A stretch of 10,925 nucleotides of DNA from CAZNVG01 sp964576475 (GCA_964576475.1 CAZNVG010000032.1:1-10925); one strand, 5' to 3'. Numbered from the stretch's first letter, positions 1 through 6,409 are shown. The notes: a model not told the origin generated them from the sequence alone. Numbers and translations are program-made.

Positions 1-630
1 GTTATCGGCGATAGCGAAGTGCAGGTGAGTTGGTACCCGTCACCAAAGTACGTCAATAACCTCATGGAAGAGCTCGGTCTGCGACCCGGTGAAGATACGT
101 TCGCCTTTACGCACTGTTCAATGGGTGGCGACATACCTGCTAACGAATATTTTCGACACCTTCAAGCAGGCGAATATCCTCTTTCCACTCAGAGCCGACG
201 ATTTGACCACGATAGGCACGACGACCACGCAATTGGGGTTATCTTGGCGCCACCTATCTTTGCTCGGAGCATGATGAAAATGATAGGTAGATACAAACCA
301 CTAATTCCAAAGAAAGACCCCGATGCCCTGCCTCGCAAAGGCTCGGTTAAATACTATGTGCAAGACTTTGATTACTTAACAACAGGCATGTCATGGCAAA
401 TTCGTGATTTTGCCGATGAGCTTGATCGAGATTTTCAGGACGTGGCGATGCGCGGTGAATCGTTATATCCGTTTCCTTCGAGTTTTCTGACCGAGAAGAA
501 GTCACGACTGGAGAGCAGGCATGATTTTGAGCGTCGAGCAGGCGAGGTGTTGTTCAATCATCTTGTTGAGCTTAAGCCTCGAATAGACGAACTGCAAAAA
601 TCGGTCGCTCCACTACGCGCTACAGTTTGA
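1..630 (+). CDS. Hypothetical protein, 5' end outside the window
   Basis: The reading frame is open from base 1 to a TGA at 628-630, giving 209 codons, and there is no stop before the GTG at 19. That GTG has no Shine-Dalgarno sequence, so the gene most likely begins left of the window. I recognise no family. The visible protein looks soluble and mixed-charge, has no membrane segment, and ends in a helix-rich charged region of about 60 residues after a Pro/Phe-rich turn. Codon use is similar to the PLP enzyme next door. Its 3' end overlaps the convergent PLP gene by 18 bp, so the last six codons of each lie on opposite strands of the same DNA. No function is proposed. Confidence 0.75.
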   Translation, partial: VIGDSEVQVSWYPSPKYVNNLMEELGLRPGEDTFAFTHCSMGGDIPANEYFRHLQAGEYPLSTQSRRFDHDRHDDHAIGVILAPPIFARSMMKMIGRYKPLIPKKDPDALPRKGSVKYYVQDFDYLTTGMSWQIRDFADELDRDFQDVAMRGESLYPFPSSFLTEKKSRLESRHDFERRAGEVLFNHLVELKPRIDELQKSVAPLRATV

Positions 631-1749
631 GAGTACTTCGGCGAAGGCTGCGCCAATATGCTCGCCATCACTTCTCGCACCCCCAGACACTCTAACGGCA
701 GGATAATTTGCGTCAGGAAGTATGCGGGTTTTGTTGAAGCCAAAACTCTGCCCAAGTTCGCATGTTTCACGAATGGTGGGGTGCTCCCATAGTTTTTCGG
801 TTAGCTCGAATTGGTTTATCTTGCCAAAGGCGTGTATGAAAAACACAGGACTCGACCCGTACTGGAGTCTTTGGGCGGCAAGTTTGTGATTGGGGTGACT
901 CCGTAAAATTGGATGACTGACAAATGCTTCGCACGAATCTGCTGTAGCTTCGCAAGCAGCTATCGCTATCTGAGCAGTAGCACGAAAGATTGCACGATTT
1001 CGTGTGTGGAAGGTGTCACTCTCGGGCAGATAGCTGGAGATTCGTTCAATCGCTGCAACGTTTGGTGTAATACCTGTCGTGCGCCGACGTTCTCGAAGTT
1101 CTTGAAGTAGTTGCGGATGTTTTGTGTACAGAATACCTAGTAACTCATTATTAAAAGCGTATGACTTTGTTCCGCTTTCTACTGCCACAACACGCGTATC
1201 TCCATCCAAGTGTTCTGCCAACGGTTCTGCTGTCGAGAGCGGCAATGTGTTATCCAGGATAACGATGGGACTACGTTTCGTAATGTGGGGCAGAGAAAGT
1301 AGATGTTTCACATCCAGAATGGGGACATCGGGTCCGTTGCCGGTCGTTTCGCTCAAGACAACATCGGGGCAAGCACGTTCGACTACACGACTAACTGAAG
1401 TGGTGCATCCGGAGTCGAAACGCACTAGTTTTTTGATTCTAGGTCGTAGATATGACTCTATATAGCGTGCGGTCTGTGCGTAGGTCTGCTCAGATATAGC
1501 AAGGGTTGTGTCGGTGTTTGCTGCAGTTTCAAGTACCGCAACAACTGCCGCCATGCCACTGTTGCAGAGCAATAACTCATCAGCTTCAACGCCTACTAGC
1601 TCGGCTACATTCTGCTCTAAATCGTAGAGCGCGCAGGTTCCGTCGCGGGGGTATAAATCTACGGCGCCGAAAGCTTGCTTGAGCTGTAGCGCGGCTCTCA
1701 GATCATCCACATTCTCAAAAGAAGCGACGGCTGTTTCTTGTTTTGACAT
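613..1749 (-). CDS. Cys/Met-metabolism PLP-dependent enzyme (cystathionine gamma-synthase/lyase-like)
   Basis: A 378-aa protein, the usual length for the Cys/Met-metabolism PLP family (fold type I). Visible landmarks in order: Y33-x-R35-D-G, matching the YxRxGNPT segment that contacts the cofactor phosphate of the neighbouring subunit; SGMAA at 64-68; a DNT motif at 166-168, whose Asp contacts the pyridine nitrogen; and SGTK at 192-195, with K195 as the likely Schiff-base lysine. The family handles cystathionine, O-acyl-homoserine or methionine; the substrate cannot be fixed from sequence. The NPT part of the first motif is diverged (TCA). The ATG at 1749 follows an AAAGGA site. A SAM-I riboswitch lies directly upstream, which supports a role in methionine/SAM supply that is shut off when SAM is plentiful. 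The 3' end overlaps the convergent upstream gene. Confidence 0.88.
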   Translation of the reverse strand: MSKQETAVASFENVDDLRAALQLKQAFGAVDLYPRDGTCALYDLEQNVAELVGVEADELLLCNSGMAAVVAVLETAANTDTTLAISEQTYAQTARYIESYLRPRIKKLVRFDSGCTTSVSRVVERACPDVVLSETTGNGPDVPILDVKHLLSLPHITKRSPIVILDNTLPLSTAEPLAEHLDGDTRVVAVESGTKSYAFNNELLGILYTKHPQLLQELRERRRTTGITPNVAAIERISSYLPESDTFHTRNRAIFRATAQIAIAACEATADSCEAFVSHPILRSHPNHKLAAQRLQYGSSPVFFIHAFGKINQFELTEKLWEHPTIRETCELGQSFGFNKTRILPDANYPAVRVSGGARSDGEHIGAAFAEVLSNCSA

Positions 1750-1754
1750 AAAAA

Positions 1755-1787
1755 TATCCTTTTCTGCCTATTGGCGAGAGAAGGATA
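1755..1787 (-). promoter_or_regulatory. Shine-Dalgarno-masking hairpin (riboswitch expression platform)
   Basis: In the mRNA, TATCCTT (1787-1781) pairs with AAGGATA (1761-1755). The helix continues inward through TCT/AGA (1779-1777 with 1765-1763) to GCC/GGC (1775-1773 with 1768-1766) closing an AATA loop, with one C/A mismatch and one bulged C. The 3' arm contains the AAAGGA ribosome binding site of the PLP gene, so forming this hairpin should block translation. Five U residues follow it, so some transcription termination is also possible. It lies just 3' of the SAM aptamer, as an expression platform should. Confidence 0.75.
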
Positions 1788-1800
1788 GAGTTCGAGATAT

Positions 1801-1910
1801 CAAAAACATCTTTCCCGCGCTCAATTGGCGGGCTCGATTTAGCACCTTGCCGTATTGGTAGGTTGCTGACGGATCGTAAAGCGAGATCTCTCCCCGTGCT
1901 CTTTATATTC
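1801..1910 (-). promoter_or_regulatory. SAM-I (S-box) riboswitch aptamer
   Basis: On the minus strand the conserved S-box core strings appear in order and spacing: TCAGCAACC (1869-1861), then AAGGTGCTAAATC (1848-1836), then a short GC stem CCCGC/GCGGG (1832-1828 and 1818-1814), then AAAGAT. P2 can be drawn as ACGG/CCGT (1897-1894 with 1872-1869). P3 is ACCT/AGGT. P1 joins the AT-rich segments near 1909-1900 and 1808-1798 with a mismatch. This is the known SAM-sensing class that controls sulfur-amino-acid genes, and it sits immediately upstream of a Cys/Met-family enzyme. The outer limits are approximate. Confidence 0.85.
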
Positions 1911-1928
1911 TTAATTGTTAATGATCCT

Positions 1929-1956
1929 ATGCTAGCACAGAATAGCCGACATGCAA
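1929..1956 (-). promoter_or_regulatory. Predicted sigma70-type promoter for riboswitch/PLP transcript
   Basis: Minus strand: -35 TTGCAT (1956-1951), 16-nt spacer, -10 TAGCAT (1934-1929) preceded by TGC, an extended -10. Transcription would start near 1922, just before the SAM aptamer. Confidence 0.5.
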
Positions 1957-1968
1957 CTACCTACAATA

Positions 1969-2000
1969 AACTAGACCACACGGTAAGGTGTGGTCTAGTT
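1969..2000 (-). terminator. Intrinsic terminator after the KGG-repeat gene
   Basis: A perfect 13-bp stem AACTAGACCACAC / GTGTGGTCTAGTT with a 6-nt loop, 37 nt past the KGG gene stop. On the minus strand it is followed by TTTATTG, a short U-rich tail. It separates that gene from the promoter of the riboswitch transcript. Confidence 0.7.
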
Positions 2001-2036
2001 GCAGTTTGGGATAGTGTGGTAAGGGGGATTTACGGC

Positions 2037-2189
2037 CTACTTTTGGCCGCCTTTTCTCCCCGCTTCACTGGCACGCTGTGGGTTATTTTTGAAATTGCCG
2101 CCACTTTCTTGGCCGCCTTTTCTCCCAGCGCGAGCATGCCCCGCTGAGTCTCCATGCCATCCTCTACCTGTCGGTTTTGTATCTGCCAT
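2037..2189 (-). CDS. Small KGG-repeat stress-type protein (50 aa)
   Basis: A 50-residue ORF, easily missed by length cut-offs. It starts with ATG at 2189 behind an excellent Shine-Dalgarno sequence, AAAAGGAGGG, five bases upstream. The protein contains GRGWHGDSAGHARAGRKGGQ early on and a second AGRKGGQ just before the C-terminus, i.e. two copies of the A-G-R-K-G-G element, separated by a Gly/Asn/Gln-rich stretch. KGG-repeat small proteins (GsiB-like, con-10-like) are hydrophilic and usually linked to stress or stationary phase; their molecular role is poorly known. Extreme hydrophilicity, with no membrane segment, fits. It is followed by its own intrinsic terminator, so it is probably monocistronic. 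Confidence 0.87.
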   Translation of the reverse strand: MADTKPTGRGWHGDSAGHARAGRKGGQESGGNFKNNPQRASEAGRKGGQK

Positions 2190-2248
2190 TATGCCCTCCT
2201 TTTGCTTATATTAGCCCTCAAAGCATAGCGCTGTACGCGCACACCTAT

Positions 2249-2318
2249 CTATGAGATTTCTTACCCACACACTGACTATGTAATGAAGATCACAAAATTG
2301 AGGTTAGAAATTTCATAG
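2249..2318. repeat. Imperfect inverted repeat in a divergent intergenic region
   Basis: CTATGAGATTTC (2249-2260) and GAAATTTCATAG (2307-2318) match as inverted repeats at 11 of 12 positions, 46 bp apart. They lie between the KGG gene (leftward) and the 66-aa gene (rightward), so they could be paired operator half-sites or a stem in a leader. The rest of the 2190-2427 gap shows only a short GCATTG/CAATGC hairpin at 2352-2369 and no convincing promoter. Confidence 0.4.
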
Positions 2319-2427
2319 TTCACTCATGTGCTTGCTCGTACTATGTCAATAGCATTGGGAGGTCAATGCGCTAGCGAAACAAAAGAATTTGAATAGTGTA
2401 GTAATAATCATAACTAGGAGATTCACA

Positions 2428-2628
2428 ATGTTTCACAATACACACAATCTTGCATACCGTGAGCATCAATTAATTAGCCATGAAACACGACCAAGGTTCG
2501 AGGAAATGATTGTGCATGGTACAAATGAGTTTGGCAGGGCACTGTTTGATGATGGTGAAGATCAAAGTCCTGAGGAGCCTGAAATTCCGGTCGTAACTCC
2601 GGAACAGCAATACGAGTATCGTTGGTAG
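2428..2628 (+). CDS. Small acidic hypothetical protein (66 aa)
   Basis: The ATG at 2428 is chosen over the TTG at 2389 because TAGGAG ends 7 bases before it. The 66-aa product has a His/Asn-rich start (MFHNTHN), a central Arg/Glu segment, and a strongly acidic, Pro-rich tail from about residue 40 (DDGEDQSPEEPE) that looks disordered. It has no Cys, membrane segment or signal peptide. I recognise no family. It ends at TAG and is followed by a bidirectional terminator shared with the convergent 47-aa gene. The good ribosome site and terminator are the main evidence that it is real. Confidence 0.7.
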   Translation: MFHNTHNLAYREHQLISHETRPRFEEMIVHGTNEFGRALFDDGEDQSPEEPEIPVVTPEQQYEYRW

Positions 2629-2670
2629 TTTTTTGTGTAAAGATTCTGGCGTAGTGTCTAAAACCAAAAT

Positions 2671-2707
2671 ACTAAAAAACCCGCTGTAATATCGCGGGTT
2701 TTTTAGT
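2671..2707. terminator. Bidirectional intrinsic terminator
   Basis: A perfect 14-bp stem ACTAAAAAACCCGC / GCGGGTTTTTTAGT around a 9-nt loop. The GC core is flanked by A6 on the left and T6 on the right, so it has a U-tract in both directions. It serves the rightward 66-aa gene and the leftward 47-aa gene. Confidence 0.92.
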
Positions 2708-2730
2708 TTTATCTCAGGCGGCTCGTTATC

Positions 2731-2874
2731 CTAGATAAATCGACGGAACGAGCGGCGCTTCCTAGCGGCCTCTGCCTTTCGAGCCCATTCACTAGCAAGA
2801 TGATCATATAATTCGGTAATGTAATCTGGATCAATTCCTGCTGCTTCTAGTTTTCTTAGTTGCTTGTCAGTCAT
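2731..2874 (-). CDS. Small basic hypothetical protein (47 aa)
   Basis: The ATG at 2874 is preceded by AAAGGGAGGG four bases upstream, far better than the ATG at 2976 that would add 34 unlikely residues. The 47-aa product starts MTDKQLRKLEAAGIDPDYI, then an amphipathic helix (ELYDHLASEWARKAEAARK), and ends in an Arg-rich tail (RKRRSFRRF). There is no membrane segment. The basic tail would suit contact with nucleic acid or phospholipid, but that is a guess from composition. It converges on the 66-aa gene and shares its terminator. A short dyad ACCG-N8-CGGT lies in the leader near 2903-2918. Confidence 0.72.
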   Translation of the reverse strand: MTDKQLRKLEAAGIDPDYITELYDHLASEWARKAEAARKRRSFRRFI

Positions 2875-3002
2875 CGTACCCTCCCTTTGGTTGATTACTG
2901 TACCGCTATAGTACGGTGTGATTTTACGGGGCACAGTAAGAAATTTTACGAGTTTTTGGTACGTAAGATATTTCATAGGAACTATCCAGCATTAGACATA
3001 TC

Positions 3003-3257
3003 ATGCCCTACATGAATGATCTTTCAAACGCCCTACTCATTGCTATTCTAGCGCTGCTTGCTATTGGAGAATTAACAGTAATTATCGTAGTAGTCGTATT
3101 GCTTTTAAAAGTGAAGTCTTTGGTTAAGCAAGGGAAGTCACTTGTGCAGGATGGCAAATCAATAGCGAGCGAAATGGGGGACCGTTTACGCATGGATAAA
3201 ACCGCGATATCAACCGCCATGTGGCTATTTAAAATAATTAGAAAGAAGAGGAAATAA
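3003..3257 (+). CDS. Small membrane protein, first gene of a YtxH-type pair (84 aa)
   Basis: The product has a long hydrophobic stretch at residues 9-36 (28 residues, Val/Leu/Ile-rich), then a Lys-rich segment with repeated GKS (KQGKSLVQDGKSIASEM) that reads as an amphipathic helix, and a very basic end (IIRKKRK). It is predicted to be anchored in the cytoplasmic membrane with the charged part inside. No clear Shine-Dalgarno sequence precedes the ATG at 3003 or the in-frame ATG at 3012, so the start is uncertain. Its TAA stop touches the ATG of the YtxH-type gene, and the latter's ribosome site (AAGAGGA) lies in its last codons. The two are therefore co-transcribed and probably translationally coupled. 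Function unknown. Confidence 0.75.
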   Translation: MPYMNDLSNALLIAILALLAIGELTVIIVVVVLLLKVKSLVKQGKSLVQDGKSIASEMGDRLRMDKTAISTAMWLFKIIRKKRK

Positions 3258-3593
3258 ATGCACACTACAACCCATAACACTACTGGATCTCAAACCTTTG
3301 CAGCCGTATTAGCTGGAGCAACTATTGGCGCTATTGCGGCGATGCTCCTAAGTCCAGCGAGTGGCGAAGAAAATCGAGAAAAGATTAGAGAAGTGGCGCG
3401 TAAGGCAAAAGAGAAGGCCGAGAAGCAAAAAGAGCGATCGATGCAAAAAGCTGAGGAGCTTAAGGATCAGGCTGAAACTAAAGTTCAGAATGTAGCCCAA
3501 GCAGCAAAGACTAAAACCCGTGAATTGAGTGATAAGACAGAAGAATTTATCGACAAAGAATCCACGTCCATGCAGAAAAAACTAAAGGACTAG
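3258..3593 (+). CDS. YtxH-domain protein (111 aa)
   Basis: Residues 14-33 form a Gly/Ala-rich membrane segment (FAAVLAGATIGAIAAMLLSP) followed by SGEENREKIREVARK. This is the hallmark of the YtxH family: a glycine-zipper-like helix, then a (A/S)PxSGxExR motif. Residues 40-111 are Lys/Glu/Ala-rich heptad-type sequence predicted as a long coiled coil. The family is widespread in small envelope or stress proteins and some gas-vesicle-associated proteins; no enzymatic role is known. It directly follows the 84-aa membrane gene in an operon. Its stop codon overlaps that of the convergent gene: CTAG at 3590-3593 provides TAG to both strands. Confidence 0.88.
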   Translation: MHTTTHNTTGSQTFAAVLAGATIGAIAAMLLSPASGEENREKIREVARKAKEKAEKQKERSMQKAEELKDQAETKVQNVAQAAKTKTRELSDKTEEFIDKESTSMQKKLKD

Positions 3594-3853
3594 TTTTTCT
3601 GCAGAGTCTTTTGCACTTGGCGGGTAACAGGGCCGACGAGAGGCACTTCCTTCAGTGAACTTAATCCCCAGAGCAGCAGGGCAATTACGAGTGTACCGCC
3701 AACGAATGCGCCAAAACCACCTGCCATACCTTTTAAGACGCTAAAGAGCAGTGCGCTTTTTTTATCGACGTATCCCATTTCATAGAATGCTTGAAGTTTT
3801 TTACCTAGTTCAAGCTGTTCGCGTTCGGACTTTGTTAGCTTTTCTGTAGACAT
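3590..3853 (-). CDS. Small membrane protein, DUF5665-like (87 aa)
   Basis: The ATG at 3853 is preferred over the one at 3907 because AAGGA lies 7 bases before it. Residues 1-33 are charged and helical (EREQLELGKKLQAFYEMGY); residues 44-67 are a Gly-rich membrane helix (GGFGAFVGGTLVIALLLWGL); the tail carries a Pro-Val-Gly-Pro turn and ends basic. The layout, a soluble helix, one Gly-rich TM, then a short amphipathic tail, recalls DUF5665-type small membrane proteins, but the assignment is from memory of the pattern. It converges on the YtxH gene with no spacer and no terminator between them. Confidence 0.75.
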   Translation of the reverse strand: MSTEKLTKSEREQLELGKKLQAFYEMGYVDKKSALLFSVLKGMAGGFGAFVGGTLVIALLLWGLSSLKEVPLVGPVTRQVQKTLQKN

Positions 3854-3958
3854 GATTTTTCCTTGCTTATGTATTCGAGGATAGATCATTGCCCAAATAA
3901 ACTCCAATAAGATTTTCTACTGCGTTATAAAGATAGCTGAACGTAAATATGTTGTGTG

Positions 3959-4007
3959 CCTGGGCTTCGATCTCGTGCGGGTGCACGTGGAATGATCGAA
4001 GCCCAGG
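3959..4007 (-). other. Long 3' hairpin after the leftward GC-rich gene A
   Basis: A perfect 14-bp stem CCTGGGCTTCGATC / GATCGAAGCCCAGG encloses a 21-nt loop that itself holds GTGC/GCAC. It starts 44 nt past the stop of gene 4051-4857. No U-tract follows on either strand, so it is either a U-less terminator or an mRNA 3'-end stabiliser. Confidence 0.75.
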
Positions 4008-4050
4008 ACTTGGACAATGCATGTGTGGATTAGCTCAACAGAGCCGTACT

Positions 4051-4857
4051 TCAGACCAGGTCTGCGATGAGCTCCCGCCCGTTGAGACCCATCTCGAGGT
4101 CGAGAAGCGGTACGACGAAGTCGCCGTTCGGACCGACGGTGTTGTAGACGAAGCCGGCGACCGAGCTGGGTGCCCAGTCGAGCGAGATGGTGTCCGTGTA
4201 GCGAACCTTGATCGGGAGGTTGTCACCCATGTCACCGAAGGCGACACGGAAGTTCCTCTCGACAGGTGCGCCGAGCACCGGCAGGCGTCCGTCGTGGGCA
4301 TCCAGGCCGGGTGCGAAGAGCACGTCATCGTTGTCCGGGAAGTACTGCACCACGATCGGGTACGTCGGCTCGACGCTGCCGTTGAAGCAGGCCAGAGCGA
4401 AGACGTAGTCCGGGAAGTGCTCGCCGTACCAGCTGAGCAGGTCGTCGAGGTGGGAGTCCATGATCGGACGCCGGCTCTCGGGAACCTGGCTCAGAAGACC
4501 GGGGATCTCGCTGACACGTTCGGCCAGCACCACGTGGTAGCTGTCGCCGTACGCCTCGACACGCGCGCTGCTTGCTCCGTAGGTGAGCGCCGATCCGCCA
4601 CGGCTGATCGTGGTGGGGACGAGCTGCGGCAGGTCACGCGTGACGTCGCGCATGAAGTTGCGCGTGCGCTGGGGGCCGTCGACGAGCCGCAGGTCACTTC
4701 CGGGGAAGTGCAGCAGCATGAAGTTCGGCGCCGGAACCAGGTTCGCGGCAGTGTTCTGGTATGCCGTGATGTGGGTCTGGCGCGGATCGTCGTCGATGAC
4801 GGAGTAGGTGAGCACGGAAGTGCCCCCCATTTTTGCTGGGTGCAAGGTGACGCACAT
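4051..4857 (-). CDS. Hypothetical soluble protein of the GC-rich block (gene A, 268 aa)
   Basis: The ATG at 4857 has AAAGGGG nine bases upstream. The 268-aa product has no signal peptide or membrane segment and no family I recognise. It is rich in beta-type segments with Asp/Gly turns (DDDPRQTH, FPGSDLRLVDG, FPDNDDVLFAPGLDAHDG) and has few cysteines. The middle (about 75-150) carries Arg-rich helices and a Trp/Tyr patch (DDLLSWYGEHFPDYVF). GC content, especially at third positions, is clearly above the small genes to the left. It shares this with genes 5145-6258 and 6533-7702, all leftward, each with its own leader and 3' hairpin. The shared composition suggests common origin; no role can be assigned. 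Confidence 0.82.
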   Translation of the reverse strand: MCVTLHPAKMGGTSVLTYSVIDDDPRQTHITAYQNTAANLVPAPNFMLLHFPGSDLRLVDGPQRTRNFMRDVTRDLPQLVPTTISRGGSALTYGASSARVEAYGDSYHVVLAERVSEIPGLLSQVPESRRPIMDSHLDDLLSWYGEHFPDYVFALACFNGSVEPTYPIVVQYFPDNDDVLFAPGLDAHDGRLPVLGAPVERNFRVAFGDMGDNLPIKVRYTDTISLDWAPSSVAGFVYNTVGPNGDFVVPLLDLEMGLNGRELIADLV

Positions 4858-4902
4858 GTTGCGTTACCCCTTTCTGTTGGTTGGGATCTGATGGTTGTTG
4901 TG

Positions 4903-4951
4903 CCGCTAAAGCGGTTACAGATAGCTAGATTTCTAACTACCTAAAACCGCT
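4903..4951 (-). promoter_or_regulatory. Leader of gene A with two mutually exclusive hairpins
   Basis: On the minus strand AGCGGTT (4951-4945) can pair with AACCGCT (4916-4910) across an inner stem TAGTTAG/CTAGCTA (4939-4933 with 4928-4922, one G-T pair). The same AACCGCT can instead form a local hairpin CCGC-TTTA-GCGG (4914-4903). The two folds compete for the same bases, a layout typical of attenuators or leader switches, 46 nt upstream of the start codon. Confidence 0.45.
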
Positions 4952-5015
4952 CTAGCGAACCACACATACATGTATTAATGAGCAAGTCCTAATGAAACAC
5001 TAGAACTCATACGTG

Positions 5016-5034
5016 CACTTTACTGCATAAAGTG
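5016..5034. promoter_or_regulatory. Inverted repeat, possible operator upstream of gene A
   Basis: CACTTTA-ctgca-TAAAGTG, 7-bp arms and a 5-bp centre, lies in the spacer between the hairpin of gene B and the leader of gene A. It could be a repressor site; no matching promoter is convincing. Confidence 0.35.
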
Positions 5035-5060
5035 AACCTATCAATACTAGGGTTGGGTGT

Positions 5061-5111
5061 GCTGGGGCGTTCATTTGTTATACCTTGCGGTACACATTTG
5101 AACGCCCCAGC
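5061..5111 (-). other. Long 3' hairpin after gene B
   Basis: A perfect 13-bp stem GCTGGGGCGTTCA / TGAACGCCCCAGC with a 25-nt insert that itself folds through TACC/GGTA. It lies 34 nt past the stop of gene 5145-6258 and has no U-tract. It has the same architecture as the hairpins at 3959-4007 and 6410-6466 but unrelated sequence. Confidence 0.75.
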
Positions 5112-5144
5112 GTGAGACCCGAGAGAGGTGAGAAAGTACGTGCG

Positions 5145-6258
5145 TTAGCCCGTCGCAGTCTGACCTCTCGGCTGGTGATCGGTGTCGTCACCGGCCATTT
5201 CCTTCAACGCTTCTCGTCGAGCCATGATGCTATCGTTAGCGTCCTGGCTCAAGGCCTGGATGGCTCGAAGCTTCGCTTCCGTGGAGTTGCCGACGTTCAT
5301 CGGACGGTATTCGGCTGCGAAGTTTTCGACTTGCTCGTCGAGATCTCCGAGGAGACGTTCGATGAGCTCTCGCTGGGCAGTCACGTCGGGACGTGCTCGC
5401 TCAGATGCGGGAAGGTCTCGGATCAGCTGAAGCGCTTGCCGAAGCTTGGCTTCAGATTCACCGAGGTTGAGGGCCTGCAACACCTCGTCGCCGTCCTGGC
5501 TCTTGTCGAACTTGCGTTCAAGCTTGAGGACGATCGGAACGTACAGCGGGCTCAACCGACGACTGATTCGACGATACGGGTCGGAGGACGAACCTCCTTC
5601 GTACTGCCAATTCAGCATGTTGGCCGAGTAACCATTGCGCTTGGCGTCACGCCGGATGGCGATGACCAACGCAGCAGTCGTTGCCGAGGTGTAGACCAAG
5701 CCGATCCAGAGCGGCAAGCTCATGTCGAACGGTGTGAGGTTGTAGCCTCGATCCGTCGGCACGCTTGCCTGGTCTGCCGCGAGTACTGAGTTCAGCGCAC
5801 CTTGCTTGATGAGGAGGAGATTCCCCTTCATCTCACTGGTGAGCGTCCCGCAGGTGTCGCAGTTCAACGCACCTGGATCGAACGGATTGACTCCGATGCG
5901 ATCCTCGATGCCTCCGAAGTCGTTGGCGCCGGCCTTGAAGTCCTCGATGCCTGACGGCAACTCGGTGACCTGCACTGACTTCTCACCGAGCTCATCGCGA
6001 AGCTGGATCGCAAGCTTCGTCTGGACGTTCGACGCACTGGGAGCTTCCTCCCCGGCGACGACCTTCCAGAACTCAGCCCGGTTTTCCACCAACTCGGCGG
6101 TTTCGCTGGCCTGAGCGTTGTCGAAGTACTGGTTGATGCCAGAAACTCCGGTCAGCGCCATGATGACACCGACAATGGCGGTGATGCCGGTGATGTAGCC
6201 GATGAAGTNNNNNNNNNNGCAACGATGCGATGCGCTTGTGGCGCTTCACTGATTCCAT
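5145..6258 (-). CDS. Two-segment membrane protein with extracytoplasmic CxxC (gene B), interrupted by assembly gap
   Basis: The protein starts at ATG 6258 (MESVKRHKRIASL), behind AGAGAGG, not at the internal ATG 6161 inside the first membrane helix. Known coding sequence totals 367 codons plus the unresolved gap. Topology: a basic N-terminus; TM1 (FIGYITGITAIVGVIMALTG); an extracytoplasmic region of about 130 residues with NCDTCG (codons 5861-5850); TM2 (LPLWIGLVYTSATTAALVIA); then a cytoplasmic C-terminal half of charged helices, likely coiled coil (LRQALQLIRDLPASERARP to EALKEMAG). I recognise no family. It sits between the SPFH-like lipoprotein and gene A, in the same direction and with the same high GC, so a shared envelope role is plausible. 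The two pieces are in different frames if the gap is taken as exactly 10 bases. Confidence 0.8.
6209..6218. other. Assembly gap (10 N)
   Basis: Ten N bases interrupt the N-terminal region of gene B. The 87 known coding bases between 6258 and 6162 are a multiple of three, so the true gap length must also be a multiple of three (including zero). Ten is therefore a placeholder. With zero missing bases the join reads ASLHFIGY, which is plausible. Confidence 0.95.
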
Positions 6259-6304
6259 GCTTGGTCCCTCTCTCTAGGGTCTCTGGTTGTAGAATGTGCG
6301 AGCC

Positions 6305-6319
6305 GACCAATGATTGGTC
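6305..6319. promoter_or_regulatory. Near-perfect palindrome overlapping a -35-like element, upstream of gene B
   Basis: GACCAAT-G-ATTGGTC, 7-bp arms with a single centre base. On the minus strand its end overlaps TTGACC (6321-6316), a good -35; the matching -10 (CACATT, 6298-6293, 17-bp spacer) is weak. A repressor bound here would cover the -35. It is 47 bp upstream of the start codon of gene B. Confidence 0.5.
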
Positions 6320-6409
6320 AACTATTAGTTCGGAGGAAACCCCCGTGACAAGTATCGATTGTATGTGCACATTAACAGTAGCCTATCGATAGTTCTCATG
6401 GGTGTTTGC

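Noticed and set aside
1863..2147. 94-codon rightward open frame
   Set aside because: It crosses the riboswitch, a terminator hairpin and the KGG gene in antisense; no ribosome site.
2358..2372. GGGAGG followed by ATG CGC TAG, a two-codon ORF
   Set aside because: Spacing to the ATG is too short and the ORF too small; more likely chance within a small hairpin.
2875..2976. 34-residue N-terminal extension of the 47-aa protein
   Set aside because: The internal ATG at 2874 has a near-perfect GGGAGGG site; the upstream ATG has none and its extension is leader-like.
3949..4944. 331-codon rightward open frame opposite gene A
   Set aside because: It is the antisense frame of a high-GC gene, has no ribosome site, runs through the 3' hairpin and the leader of gene A, and has a repetitive Val/Glu/Arg composition typical of a shadow frame.
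5085..5789. 234-codon rightward open frame opposite gene B
   Set aside because: Antisense shadow of a gene with a signal start, membrane helices and a good ribosome site; its own start lies within the 3' hairpin.
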